A stretch of 64,000 bases of DNA from NCBI GenBank assembly GCA_016928975.1, contig JAFGJR010000300.1, forward strand, positions 10,720 through 74,719, read 5' to 3'. The position numbers and the translations under genes were made by a program. Under the pieces are notes generated by a model that did no database searches, was not told where the DNA came from, and saw nothing but the letters and a program-made list of their open reading frames with translations. This document shows positions 33,164 to 42,779 of this stretch, one piece after another (the stretch's first letter is position 1; the number at the start of each line of letters is the position of its first letter). The stretch is from Sedimentisphaerales bacterium. GTDB taxonomy: Bacteria > Planctomycetota > Phycisphaerae > Sedimentisphaerales > SG8-4.

Positions 33164-33652
33164 ATGGCGCAGTTGGAACCCATGTTGTGTCCGCGGTGCT
33201 GCAAGCCGCTCAACCTGGAGAAGCACGTCCAGGGCGGCCTGTGGCGATGCCCCCAGTGCCACGGGGTCGCGGCCAATCTTGCGGTCCTTCGCCGGCACCT
33301 GGAGGAGGAGGTTGCCCGTGACTTCTGGCTCAAGGCCGGACAAGCGAGCGTGCCCTCCAAGAGACACTGCCCGTCGTGCTCCAAGCCCCTGAGAGAATTC
33401 GTCGCCTATCACGAGAAGCAGTCGTTGCACCTGGACCTGTGCCGGCCGTGCCAGTTGATGTGGTTCGACCGCGGCGAGCTGGAAGTCTTCCCCAAACCCC
33501 AAAGGAGGGAGCAACCGTCGGAGGTCGATCGGCAGCTCGCCATGGCGCAATTCCAAGCTGAATTTGCGACCAAAGAGAACGCGAGCAAATTCGCCTACTA
33601 CGTGGAGGTAGGTCTCACCGTGATCATAGCCCTCCTCCGCCTGTTCCGTTAG
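33164..33652 (+). CDS. Two-zinc-ribbon membrane-associated protein (zf-TFIIB-like)
   Basis: A 162-residue protein with four Cys pairs in two ribbons: LCPRCCKPL with LWRCPQCHG, and HCPSCSKPL with LDLCRPCQLMWFDRGELE. The last motif is the zf-TFIIB (PF13453) signature. The C-terminus has one membrane helix (YVEVGLTVIIALLRLF). Such proteins occur singly in many bacteria, sometimes fused to rhomboid proteases; the role is unknown. GGATCGGAG lies just ahead of the ATG. It is divergent from the glycosidase operon. Confidence 0.75.
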   Translation: MAQLEPMLCPRCCKPLNLEKHVQGGLWRCPQCHGVAANLAVLRRHLEEEVARDFWLKAGQASVPSKRHCPSCSKPLREFVAYHEKQSLHLDLCRPCQLMWFDRGELEVFPKPQRREQPSEVDRQLAMAQFQAEFATKENASKFAYYVEVGLTVIIALLRLFR

Positions 33653-33695
33653 CCCGTACGTGACATCGCCCGGGGAGCAGCCCATCTGTGGCCTT

Positions 33696-34119
33696 CTACG
33701 GCAAGGGAACCAACCAGTATGGCCAGAACGAGTTGTCCAGTTCGATGAACGCGGCACGATCACGTACGGTGAACGAAGCCGATGTGTCGCCGCCCATCAC
33801 ACCGTGGTTGGTGACGTATACCATGTACGTTCCCGGTTCAAAGGTGCCCAGAGATCGGGTGATTTCATAGTTCTTCAAGACCCAGGGGTTCGGCGGCAGC
33901 GCACCACGGATCCATATAGATGTCCACGAAGATGTCGCGACCCTCCGTGCGGACCTCCAGACGGTCTACAACGTGAGTGGCGACCTGCTTCCAGCCCGTG
34001 ATCGTCATGACCACCTCATCCTGAGGGGTGGGCATCGACGGTGTAAATGAGATATCCACCGGTGTCGTCACGTGGATCGTCGCGGGTAGTGTCAGGGTTG
34101 CTTGAGGGAGCTCCGGCAA
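33696..34119 (-). pseudogene. Frameshifted partial copy related to the adjacent LamG-like gene
   Basis: Two overlapping frames make one protein if a single frameshift is repaired near 33885-33895: first LPELPQATLTLPATIHV through VEVRTEGRDIFVDIYMDP, then LPPNPWVLKNYEITRSLG through to WLVPLP. There is no ATG and a stop lies just upstream. About 150 bases (33960-34108) match 34950-35098 of the next gene at roughly 70 percent, base for base, including the TTPVD and QDEV segments. It is best read as a decayed or interrupted duplicate, or a sequencing frameshift. Confidence 0.6.
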
Positions 34120-34173
34120 ACTGAAGACTGGCGACGGTGGAGCTCAGTCGACTCCCTGGTTTGATGTCAGGGA

Positions 34174-35319
34174 TTACCTCCCTGTTTCACAAAGCCGGAC
34201 ATCGTCGAAGTACACGACATTGTCTGATCCATCCGAGTAGTTGCAGGACATGACGCCCCACAGGTCCAGCACGACATGTCCGTATCTGTCGGTGTCGAAT
34301 TCCTTGGGACGGATTGCGACATTCTCGACGACGAGATTGCCATTCATCCAAAGGTCGGCCTTCTGGTTGACGAAATCGAGATCCGCACGCACAGTACACC
34401 ATGTGCCTGGCGTATACTCACCCACGTGCGTGCCGTCGAGACCCACGAACTGCACTTCCCCGGTGTCCCCCGAGACCCAGAAGTAGTTCCAAACGGGCCC
34501 CTCGTTGTTGACACCTTTCATGAAGCCCGCGAGGGCGCTGTGACCGTACGTTGGATCGACACGGATGGACACCTCATACATCAGCCTGTCGGGGATTAGG
34601 TCCAGGTACAGGTAGTCCATACGAGCCCAATTCCCGTAGCTGTCGAGGCAGAAAGACCTGGTCCCGCTGCGAGCACAAACGTCCGTCACTGCACCTGCTC
34701 GCGTTCCCTTGCCATCGAACAACACCTTCCACCCGTTCTCGCGTGGGTAGTCTCCGACCTCGATGTTCTCGAAACCATCCTGAAACGGCAACGACACGGG
34801 AGACGGTGGCGGCGGCGGCGACCAGGGAATCCCTGGAGGATCCGTCCCTGGCAATTGTATAATCCCCGTTGCCTGGGGCTGGGGCAACAAGTTGCCCACG
34901 ATGGACGGACCAGGATCGGGTACGTTGAATATCGGCCACGTGTCACCGCTCGTTGGGATGTGATCGGCGACTTGCTTCAAGCCTGCAATCCTCCTGGCCA
35001 CCTCGTCCTGAAGGTCGAGCATCGGCAGTTTGGATGAAGTATCCACCGGTGTCATCGCGGGCGTCGTGGCGGGTCGTGTTGGGGTTGCTCGAACGAGATC
35101 CAACAGATTACGGATTGCTGGCGCAATCTCAGCCTGATCGTCGCCGCGATAAGGCCCGCATGTGAGTGTGGGACCCGGCTCGTCGGGCACGTAGTAGTAG
35201 TCGCCGAACGACGGGTCGCGCTCCCAGTGGCCCGGCGGGAGCGGGGGCGGGAACAGAACTCCCCCGGCTGACGTGCCGGCCCACAGAATGATCGACAACA
35301 GCAGTGTGCACGTTCTCAT
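34174..35319 (-). CDS. Secreted LamG-like (concanavalin fold) protein
   Basis: A 381-residue exported protein with signal peptide LLLSIILWAGTSAG. A Pro-rich linker precedes a jelly-roll domain from about residue 185 (PFQDGFENIEVGDYPRENGW, GTRSFCLDSYGNWARMDYLY, WCTVRADLDFVNQKADLWM, VVYFDDVRL), a fold usual for LamG/DUF1080-like sugar-binding modules. No catalytic residues are evident. Residues 77-125 match the duplicated fragment downstream. A good promoter lies about 210 bases upstream (35531-35559). Confidence 0.65.
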   Translation of the reverse strand: MRTCTLLLSIILWAGTSAGGVLFPPPLPPGHWERDPSFGDYYYVPDEPGPTLTCGPYRGDDQAEIAPAIRNLLDLVRATPTRPATTPAMTPVDTSSKLPMLDLQDEVARRIAGLKQVADHIPTSGDTWPIFNVPDPGPSIVGNLLPQPQATGIIQLPGTDPPGIPWSPPPPPSPVSLPFQDGFENIEVGDYPRENGWKVLFDGKGTRAGAVTDVCARSGTRSFCLDSYGNWARMDYLYLDLIPDRLMYEVSIRVDPTYGHSALAGFMKGVNNEGPVWNYFWVSGDTGEVQFVGLDGTHVGEYTPGTWCTVRADLDFVNQKADLWMNGNLVVENVAIRPKEFDTDRYGHVVLDLWGVMSCNYSDGSDNVVYFDDVRLCETGR

Positions 35320-35530
35320 CGTTTACCTCCTTGCCTATTCACGTTCCTTCTTGTTGCGGGGTGCTCCACTGCTCGTCAGGGCTGCATCCGCGCCGGCGCA
35401 GGAGCCGGTATCCGCCCCTGTCGTGACGTTAGAGACTCAGCGCGAGTTCCAGTGTGTCCACGGAACACCCCCCACACCGTGATGCTGTCCCCCGCACAGA
35501 TGGCTGAAAACAATGCGCCTATGGATACTG

Positions 35531-35559
35531 GCTATAACGCATCTTCCAGCGTTTGTCAA
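35531..35559 (-). promoter_or_regulatory. Sigma-70 promoter for the LamG-like gene
   Basis: On the minus strand TTGACA (35554-35559), a 17-base spacer and TATAGC (35531-35536). The 266-base gap 35320-35585 contains nothing else recognisable, so the leader is about 200 bases long. The promoter also separates this gene from the MoxR operon that ends at 35586. Confidence 0.6.
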
Positions 35560-35585
35560 GAAAAAAGATGGGCGATTTCCTCTTT

Positions 35586-36584
35586 TCAGTGGGTCATCGC
35601 GTACAGGATGATGTTGATGCCCCACTGGATGGTTTTTCGGTAGCCGTCGAGGCCCCATTCGATGCCGTGACTGTCGCACCAGCCGCAGTGCAGGTCGGTG
35701 GAGCTGAGGAAGACCGCCAGGCGGTCGCCGAGGAACAGACCGCGCGGGCCGTGGTTCTGGCCGTGCGTCTGGCGCATGGTACGGTACGGGCGACGACGGA
35801 TGTACTCCAGCGTCGGCAAGCCCACCTCGCGCAGGTCGTAGATGTTGTGACAGATCTCGTGCTCGCGCGGGATCTGACGCACGGAGCCTTTGCCGAAGAG
35901 GTTCTCCAGCAGCTCGTAGGAGCTGCGATAGAAGAAATCGCCGCCGTCGCTGACGACGCAATCGTCCATGAGCAGGAAGCCGCCGGCCTTGAGATAGTCT
36001 TGCAGGTTCTGCTTCTGCTCGTCGGTGAGCACGTAGCCGTTCTCGCCGGTCATGAAGAGGAAGGGGTACTCGCGTAATCGCTGCGGATCGTCAAATGTGA
36101 CGACGGCGTTGAGCTGGCCCGGTCCGGCGTATTGCGGGTCCCAGTCGCCGAAGAAGCTCAGCTCGACCGGCTTGACCTTGCAGCGGACCGCGGCCGACAG
36201 CTCGCGCAGGAGATTGGCGTCGCCGCCCGGCCGGACGTTCCAGATGTCGGGACCTTTGGCGTAGCCGGGCATGCCCTGCTCCTTGAACTGCACACGGGCG
36301 AGCACGAAGTCGTAGTCGTCGTACGTCGCCGGCGAAGCGGTATAAGAGGGCTGGGCGGCATCGGGCACGGACGGGGGTCGCTGCGGCGGGAAGCCGAACG
36401 GCGGCATGGAGGGCTGCCTGCCGCGCATCCTCGCTTGCATGTCCCGCATGAGCGACTCGAACCGCGCCCTGGGGTCCACACGTCGCGTCGCGCCGGGCGC
36501 TGCACCTGTGTTGGCACAGGCATACTGTTGTCCTATGCCAAGGGTCACTCCCGCGGCCAGTTTCAGGAAGTCTCTCCGGTGCAT
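35586..36584 (-). CDS. DUF4159 domain protein, last gene of the MoxR operon
   Basis: A 332-residue protein with a twin-arginine-like signal (MHRRDFLKLAAGVTLG). The C-terminal 200 residues match DUF4159, a glutamine-amidotransferase-like fold: YPFLFMTGENGYVLTDEQKQ, LKAGGFLLMDDCVVSDGG and HEICHNIYDL. DUF4159 proteins occur at the end of MoxR/DUF58/BatA operons and are believed to act in the cell envelope. One base separates it from the caspase-like gene upstream. Confidence 0.85.
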   Translation of the reverse strand: MHRRDFLKLAAGVTLGIGQQYACANTGAAPGATRRVDPRARFESLMRDMQARMRGRQPSMPPFGFPPQRPPSVPDAAQPSYTASPATYDDYDFVLARVQFKEQGMPGYAKGPDIWNVRPGGDANLLRELSAAVRCKVKPVELSFFGDWDPQYAGPGQLNAVVTFDDPQRLREYPFLFMTGENGYVLTDEQKQNLQDYLKAGGFLLMDDCVVSDGGDFFYRSSYELLENLFGKGSVRQIPREHEICHNIYDLREVGLPTLEYIRRRPYRTMRQTHGQNHGPRGLFLGDRLAVFLSSTDLHCGWCDSHGIEWGLDGYRKTIQWGINIILYAMTH

Positions 36585-36585
36585 G

Positions 36586-37404
36586 TCAGGGCCCCTCCGT
36601 CAAGACGAATGTGGAGGCTTTGGCGCCGTCGCCCCCTTCCGTCTGGTGTTTCCACGGACGTTCACTCGGTGCGCCGTCACCGTCGTCGTCGAGGCAGGGG
36701 GTCTCTGTGGGCAGGAGGCCGTTTTGTCGATACCATTGCTCTATTTCTTTGGCAGCAGCCGTGAAGGCCTCCAGGAGAGAGACCCGGCCGTCGTTGTCCA
36801 CATCGGTCTGCGCCTGGGCCAGCGAGTGAACGAAGTGCGCGCTGAAGCGCGTGCCATACGCCTGCGTGGCGGTCGAGGCGCAGACGACGATCCTGTTCCC
36901 GGCGGCCAGGGCTTTGGCCGCCAGCGCCGCGCAGGGACAATCGAGCACGACGAGTTGTGTGCCTGCCTTGATGGTGCTGAGCCGGTCTGCCAGCTCCTTT
37001 TGCGTCATGTCCGGCCCGGGCAGATTGAATCTCAGCTCACCGCCGACGGCATTGGCCTGGCCGATGTAGTAGAAAATGAACCTGTCCTCGGGCCGGACAA
37101 CGGGTGCGAGCGTTTCAATCGTCTGGGCGACTTGCGAGGCCGTCGATGGAACGGCAGAGTCAGCCGCGAGAATCGTCAGCCTCTGCGGATCGACGCGCAT
37201 ATGTCTGAGCAGGTACTCTCGCAGGCCGGCCACCGCCCGTGTCCTGAGCGCTTGATCGTTCGGGTCCTTGCTGATCCCGCTGACGATCACGACGGTTGCC
37301 GATGGCTGGCTGACGCTCTGTGCCGCGCCCTGTGGGCCCGCGGCGCAGATACCGCAGGACAGCAGCAGGAAAAACGAAGTCAGTTGTGGATCTCTGTTAG
37401 CCAT
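36586..37404 (-). CDS. Caspase-fold (C13/C14-like) protein with calcium loops, His position altered
   Basis: A 272-residue exported protein (signal SFFLLLSCGICAAG). The caspase-type core is visible: ATVVIVSGISKDPND, RFIFYYIGQANAVGGELRFN and LVVLDCPCAALAAKAL. The cysteine after the Asp is present (DCPC), but the usual Gly-His dyad position reads IGQA, so the histidine is replaced by Gln and catalysis is doubtful. Two calcium-like loops follow (TDVDNDGRVSLLEAF, DDDGDGAPSE). Its ATG shares one base with the upstream stop (TAATG), so translation is coupled in the MoxR operon. Confidence 0.7.
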   Translation of the reverse strand: MANRDPQLTSFFLLLSCGICAAGPQGAAQSVSQPSATVVIVSGISKDPNDQALRTRAVAGLREYLLRHMRVDPQRLTILAADSAVPSTASQVAQTIETLAPVVRPEDRFIFYYIGQANAVGGELRFNLPGPDMTQKELADRLSTIKAGTQLVVLDCPCAALAAKALAAGNRIVVCASTATQAYGTRFSAHFVHSLAQAQTDVDNDGRVSLLEAFTAAAKEIEQWYRQNGLLPTETPCLDDDGDGAPSERPWKHQTEGGDGAKASTFVLTEGP

Positions 37405-39584
37405 TATACGAGTCCTATGGATCGCCGCAGAAACCACTTGGCGGACAACAACAGACACAGCAGCAGCAGCAGGGGCCATTGCGGCCAGGCACTGGTGACT
37501 TTCTCTGTGGTCCCGATCTGCCGGGTGGCCGCGAAGGTCTGGGCGACCTGACTGTCGATATCGTCAACGTGTACGTACCGGGCGTCGATTTGGCGGGCGA
37601 GGGCTTTGAGGAATGGCTCGTCCAGGTCGGTCTCGGACATTTCGTCCTGGATGGGCGGGAGGTTGGCGGCGATGGTCCTCTCGCCGAGGAATGTGCCGTT
37701 GGACTGGGCCTGAGCGGTGGCGACAACGGACTCAGCCGGCCCCACGTCCAGCTCGGCCGTGTAGCGTCCCCCGCCCGCCGGTTCCATGGTCATAACCTGG
37801 TTGCCGAGGGTCAACAGGACGCTTGCCTCGCTGACCGGCTGAAAATCTCTGTCGGTGACATAAGCGACGAACGCCGCGCGCTTTGGGTCTGCCGTCGCTC
37901 GTTCGACGAACAGATCGACGCCGGTCCCGGCGGAGGGCACCGCCCCAAGGTACGCGATCAGGCCGCAGATCAGGTCGCCGAGCAGGCCGCCTTGCTGATC
38001 CTCGCGATAGAGCGTGAACAGCTTGGCGGCGTTGAGCAGGCAGAGGCGGCCCCGGCCAAGGCGATGCACCGAGAGGATCGGCGCGTCTCCCACGGTGGCC
38101 AGCGTCGTGGCCGCGGGTTTGGTCCTTGCGATGTTGTAGTACGGCGAGAGAGCCTGGCCCGGATTCGTCAGATGCGCAGCGTTGAAGACCCCGGTGATCT
38201 GAGCTTCAAGCGACAACTGGATCGCGTCCGGGCCGGGAGGCTGGAATCGTGGATTCGCGGCATCCAGAATCACCGGCAGTAGAGCGTCCGCCTGCTCGTC
38301 CTGCCAGACAACCAGCGAGGTCACCGCCGGGCCCGGCAAGAGCACGAGCCCGCCGCCGCGATCGGCGACGAAGCGGTACAACACTTCCCGCTGCACCGGT
38401 GTGAATCGCTCCCACTCACATGGGCCGAGGATGACCACGTCGAAGTCTTGGAGCTCTTCCCTGTCGTCGGGGAAGTGTCCGGGCGCCAGGCCGACCGAGG
38501 CGCGCTGCGAAAGAACCGGGTCGCGGATGACGTCCAGTCTCAGGTCCAGCTCCACCCGCTTGTCCCAGGCGAGCGCCTGGCGGATCTTCGCGACATCGAA
38601 GCTCGCCTGCTGGGAGTACAGAAGGACCCGCGATATCTGCTTTTGTGTCACCTCGACGGCGGCGCTGCGAGTGTTATTGGCGACATTCGTGTCGTTCCTG
38701 TGGGGCGCGACCCGGGCGGTGAGAACGTGCGTGCCGAGCTGCTGAGCGGGGACCTTGAATTCAAGCATGGTCTCATTGGCGGCCGGCCGGGCGCCCGCGC
38801 GCTTCGACTGGTCCCGGACGATCTGACGTGAGTCGATGATCTGGCCGTCATAGAGCAGCTCGAGGGTGAACGGCTCATCGGCCCACTTCGCTCCGGCGAC
38901 TGCGACCACGACAGGATACATGGTGTCGATCCAGGCTCGGGCGGGGGCGGAGATCGACTTGATCGCGATATCCGCCCCCGGTGTCCTGGAGCCGACGCCC
39001 ACGAGGAGCAGCGGAGTGCCCTTTTCCAGCGGAGGCACGTAGCTGCGGATGTCTCGATCGTCGGCTCGGCCGTCCGTGAAGATCACGGCGCCGGCAGCAG
39101 GCCCTCCTTCGTCCTGGGCGTGGCGAGACAGCAGCGAGATCGCGGTGTGCACGTTGGTTTCGCAGCCCCAGCGGTGCAGCGACTGGGGCGAGCCGCAATG
39201 ATACGCGTGGCGGTCGAACCCGTAGAGCCGGTATTCGGGACCCGTGGGATCGTCAGGACGGAAAGAGGCGGTGAATCTCGCCACGGCTTTGTCGAGGCGG
39301 GCGAGCTTCTGCTCATCGGCGATGGACATGCTTTCGCTCGTATCGAACAGCGTCAGGACGGAGTTGCGTTGAAAGACCTTGCTCGTTTGCAGCGTGGAAG
39401 GGTCCCAGGTTATGACAAACAGGAGGACGATCACGGCGTATTGCAGCAGCATCAGCAGCCGGCGGCAACGTCGTCGCTGCGGCGTTCGGGCCTCGGCCGA
39501 GTGAAATGCGGCGACCGTCAGCACGGCCAGCGCCACGGCGGCAGTCGCAACAACGAGATGTCCCGGATAGTCTACGAGCGTCAT
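37404..39584 (-). CDS. VWA and glutamine-amidotransferase-like membrane protein of the MoxR operon
   Basis: A 726-residue protein with two N-terminal helices, a VWA-like domain with the metal-site motif DTSES (about residue 80), beta-sandwich regions, a central amidotransferase-like domain (DVVILGPCEWERF, YRFVADRGGGLVLLPGP) and a C-terminal membrane helix (WPLLLLLCLLLSAKWFL). This order is typical of the long VWA proteins of planctomycete MoxR operons. It overlaps the gene upstream by four bases. A periplasmic scaffold role is inference. Confidence 0.8.
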   Translation of the reverse strand: MTLVDYPGHLVVATAAVALAVLTVAAFHSAEARTPQRRRCRRLLMLLQYAVIVLLFVITWDPSTLQTSKVFQRNSVLTLFDTSESMSIADEQKLARLDKAVARFTASFRPDDPTGPEYRLYGFDRHAYHCGSPQSLHRWGCETNVHTAISLLSRHAQDEGGPAAGAVIFTDGRADDRDIRSYVPPLEKGTPLLLVGVGSRTPGADIAIKSISAPARAWIDTMYPVVVAVAGAKWADEPFTLELLYDGQIIDSRQIVRDQSKRAGARPAANETMLEFKVPAQQLGTHVLTARVAPHRNDTNVANNTRSAAVEVTQKQISRVLLYSQQASFDVAKIRQALAWDKRVELDLRLDVIRDPVLSQRASVGLAPGHFPDDREELQDFDVVILGPCEWERFTPVQREVLYRFVADRGGGLVLLPGPAVTSLVVWQDEQADALLPVILDAANPRFQPPGPDAIQLSLEAQITGVFNAAHLTNPGQALSPYYNIARTKPAATTLATVGDAPILSVHRLGRGRLCLLNAAKLFTLYREDQQGGLLGDLICGLIAYLGAVPSAGTGVDLFVERATADPKRAAFVAYVTDRDFQPVSEASVLLTLGNQVMTMEPAGGGRYTAELDVGPAESVVATAQAQSNGTFLGERTIAANLPPIQDEMSETDLDEPFLKALARQIDARYVHVDDIDSQVAQTFAATRQIGTTEKVTSAWPQWPLLLLLCLLLSAKWFLRRSIGLV

Positions 39585-42500
39585 CTTTCCGAACCGGGCG
39601 GCTGGAATCTCGCCGCCTTCTCAAAGAACTCCTTTTCGGCCTGGAAGAACTCCGCATCGGATGGCGGCTCTGCGAACGGCTGCAATTCCTTCTGCCTCGC
39701 CTCGATTGCCATCGACCAGAATTCCCGCGCGAGCATACGTGCCGTCTCCGCCGGTGTCGTGGGCGCACCCCTCGTGTAGACCAGGCCTCCACCGGACCCG
39801 GCACTGTCGGAGACGGTAGACCACTGCGGATCGGCCCTGCTCTGGAGCAGACGTTTGGCTGCTTCAAGCCGCTCGAGCATTCGTTGGCGGTCCGTGGGAC
39901 TGAGGGACTCATCAAGGGCATCCGCGTCCTGCGCGAGCTGCTCCGCCAGTTCCCGGGCCTGCTCGGCGGCATTAGGCTGCTTGCCGGAAAGGCCTTCCCT
40001 GATGGCTTGCGCTGCCTCGCTCAGCTCACGGCCGGCCGCCTCGGCCAACCCGGACAACCCGGCTTCGCTTTGCGCCGAGCCTGACTGATACCGTGCGTCC
40101 GTGAGTTGGTCCTGCGACTCCTCCATTTGCTCGATCGCCTGGGCCACATGCTTCTGCGCCTCGGTTCGTGCACGACCCTGGGTGGTCATCTCCATCGCAG
40201 GCAACCGTTGAAGCTCGGCGTATACCTGCAACGCTTGCTCGCGGGCGGCTTTCTGCCGGGCCTCCAGCATGCGCCATCGTGCATCCATGCCGGCGGAAGA
40301 CTGCCCCTCGCCCTGCGAGCCCCCGGACTGCTCTTCGCGTGCCTGGCCTTTCTGTGCGCCGCCTGAGGGATCGCCGGGCAGCGACTGTGCTTGTGTGGTG
40401 CGTGTGTCACCCACCTGGCTGCTCTGCGAGATCTCCGCACTTCCAGGCGAGGGACCCTGCCGATCCGTCGGTGCACCGCCTTCCTTCGCTTGCGCCGGTT
40501 CGGACCCGGATGAGTCTCTGGCCGAACCTTGCGGCGGACTCTGGGTTGTGCCGGGGGAAGACTGCTCGCTGCTGGAACGTGAGGAGGAAGCGTGACCCGA
40601 CTGGCCACCGGGCGTTGCCTGTTCTTGCTGTATCGCCTTGCCGACATCGCAGCTCAGAGATTTCTGCCGGCGGGCGAGCGATTCGATCTTGCGCTGCAAC
40701 TGTTCGAGCTGGTTCTCGATGCGCTCCTTGTTCGCCTGGGAATCCTGGGGCTCCTCCTGGAGCTTGACACGCTCGGGCTTGTCCTCGGGGACACTCTGTC
40801 CGCTCTGCGGCGGCTTCCATTTCAAGTGCAACTCATCGACAAATTGCCGCAGCAGGCGATAGGCGTCCCGGACGGGCGGCAACGCGGCGCCAGCGTCACG
40901 GCGGCTGAGCTTGTCGCGGGCGTCGTCATAACGCTCTCCGATCTTGCGGAGCGATGCTTTGTCTGCTTCATCGAAAGCGTTGTCCGGATCGTCGCGAATA
41001 TCAGCAAGTTGCCTGGCGCAGTATTCCGCGTCGCTGTGAAGCGCATCGAATCGCGAGGCGCTGTCCCCGGCGGGCCGTGGCTCGTTGCCCATCGCCCAGG
41101 TCTTTTTGAGAAGGGCCCGCGTGTACTCGAGGATCGTGATGAGGTCTTCAGGGACCGGTCCCGGCTGGGAGCTCGACTGGCCGCCGGGTTGCGGATGCCA
41201 GTACTGCCGATACGGCCGAATCTCAATGAAATACACTTCGCTGCAATGGTTGGCGTCCGAGGCACCTTGCCCGGTGTCGATGTCCGTTGCCCGCGCGTAG
41301 AACAGGAGGCTGTCGCCGACTTGCAGGTCGTACTGCTCCAATTCGAGAGTGCGCGTCAGCGTGGCGCTCTTTGCGCCGTCGGCTACCTTCCAGTGGATCA
41401 GCATCGGCCCGCGGCCGGGCAGCTCGAAATAGAGCTGCGCCGCGTCGAGGCCGAAGTCGTCAGTGACCTCAAACGTGATCGGAATGCTCGCGACATCGGT
41501 GGCCAGACAGTCCCCTCCGGGCGAAAGCAGCTTGAACTGAGGCGGCTCATCGCCCTTGAGAACGATCCGGAGCTGCTGCGGCTCGCGATTTTCGATGCCC
41601 TCGGTGCTGGTGAGCTTGAACTCCAGGGAGGAAGCGGCATCCACAGGCAATTGGAGGTTGAACGCATCGGTCCCGGCGGGAGTTGGCACCACCTCGCGCC
41701 CACCGGGCGTGGCCACGCTCGCCTCGCGCAGAGGGGTCGTACACTCGACGTGCAACTCGACGACGCTGTGCGGCAGCACTTCGAGCGTCCCGGCCTCAAT
41801 CTGCTGCGTGTAGGTCGACGCACTCTCGCCGTGGCGACTTGGGGGCAGGGAGACCCTGGCTGTCACGCCCTTGATCGAAGGCGGCTCGCATACCTTTACC
41901 GTGTGGGCGTCGGACGACACAGCGTCCGCCTCAAACTGATAGCTGAAACGCCCAAGCGTGTCGAACGACTTCGTCGCTGTGAGTATGGCGTTGCCGTGTG
42001 CGTCCACGCTCGGGCGGATCTCGATTCTCTCAGGCGGCACGTTGGCGTCATTCGCATCGCCTGAGCTGTGTGGGGTCAGCAGAATCGCAGCGGACTCAGG
42101 GGTCCGGCCTTCAATGGCGGCGGCGAACGTGACGGGGGCGTCGCGAGCCACAACAATATCCTCCGTGACGGACTTCAGCACGGTTGCCGACACAGGCTCG
42201 ATCTGCGCCAGCGGGCGAAACAGCCGGGACAGGTAGGACGAGACGTACAGGATGTTCTGATGTACGAACAGGCCGACGAGCGACAGGCCGAGAAGGATGA
42301 ACCCGGCCAATACGTAACCTTGCCACTTGTTGATGGTGGAGTCGAAACGGAAACCGCGCGCAGCTTTGTCCACCTGTATCACCAACTGCTCGGCCAGCAC
42401 TCTGGAATAGGGGTAGTCCTGTCCTCTTTCGAAGTACTCGACGGCGGCCACAAGCTGCTGATCGAAGCTGCGCCGGTTCTCGACGTAATTGGCCGCGCAG

Positions 42501-42766
42501 GCGTAGGTCATGCTGTGCCTGAGGGCACGGACGAGGAAATACGATAGGACAGCCAGCAGGAGAATCAGCACGAACAGCGCCGAGAGCCTGCCTGCGTGGC
42601 CGAAATGCGCGCGATGATCGAGCCATGCGTAGAGCCCGAGGTAGAAACATACGGAGGCGAGTCCAGCCGCAGCGGTCTTCAGCATAACGAGGGCCACGAG
42701 CCATAATCGCACGCGTGCGACCCTGCCGATCAGATCGTTCAGGATGTCTTGTGCCTTAGCGGCCAT
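39581..42766 (-). CDS. Large DUF4175-like membrane protein with Gln/Ser-rich coiled-coil tail
   Basis: A 1061-residue protein. Three N-terminal membrane helices (LWLVALVMLKTAAAGLASV, LSALFVLILLLAVLSYFLV, YVLAGFILLGLSLVGLFVH) lead to a periplasmic region with beta-sandwich domains (residues about 200-560). From about 640 the protein is helical and low complexity, rich in Q, S, E and R (QLQRKIESLARRQKSL, SSSEQSSPGTTQSPPQGS), then a coiled coil with repeated ARELAEQLAQDADALDE-type heptads. Proteins of this build in MoxR operons are annotated DUF4175-like. ATG 42766 has CCAGGAA upstream and lies 13 bases after the BatA-like stop. Confidence 0.75.
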   Translation of the reverse strand: MAAKAQDILNDLIGRVARVRLWLVALVMLKTAAAGLASVCFYLGLYAWLDHRAHFGHAGRLSALFVLILLLAVLSYFLVRALRHSMTYACAANYVENRRSFDQQLVAAVEYFERGQDYPYSRVLAEQLVIQVDKAARGFRFDSTINKWQGYVLAGFILLGLSLVGLFVHQNILYVSSYLSRLFRPLAQIEPVSATVLKSVTEDIVVARDAPVTFAAAIEGRTPESAAILLTPHSSGDANDANVPPERIEIRPSVDAHGNAILTATKSFDTLGRFSYQFEADAVSSDAHTVKVCEPPSIKGVTARVSLPPSRHGESASTYTQQIEAGTLEVLPHSVVELHVECTTPLREASVATPGGREVVPTPAGTDAFNLQLPVDAASSLEFKLTSTEGIENREPQQLRIVLKGDEPPQFKLLSPGGDCLATDVASIPITFEVTDDFGLDAAQLYFELPGRGPMLIHWKVADGAKSATLTRTLELEQYDLQVGDSLLFYARATDIDTGQGASDANHCSEVYFIEIRPYRQYWHPQPGGQSSSQPGPVPEDLITILEYTRALLKKTWAMGNEPRPAGDSASRFDALHSDAEYCARQLADIRDDPDNAFDEADKASLRKIGERYDDARDKLSRRDAGAALPPVRDAYRLLRQFVDELHLKWKPPQSGQSVPEDKPERVKLQEEPQDSQANKERIENQLEQLQRKIESLARRQKSLSCDVGKAIQQEQATPGGQSGHASSSRSSSEQSSPGTTQSPPQGSARDSSGSEPAQAKEGGAPTDRQGPSPGSAEISQSSQVGDTRTTQAQSLPGDPSGGAQKGQAREEQSGGSQGEGQSSAGMDARWRMLEARQKAAREQALQVYAELQRLPAMEMTTQGRARTEAQKHVAQAIEQMEESQDQLTDARYQSGSAQSEAGLSGLAEAAGRELSEAAQAIREGLSGKQPNAAEQARELAEQLAQDADALDESLSPTDRQRMLERLEAAKRLLQSRADPQWSTVSDSAGSGGGLVYTRGAPTTPAETARMLAREFWSMAIEARQKELQPFAEPPSDAEFFQAEKEFFEKAARFQPPGSER

Positions 42767-42779
42767 TTCCTGGTTGCCT

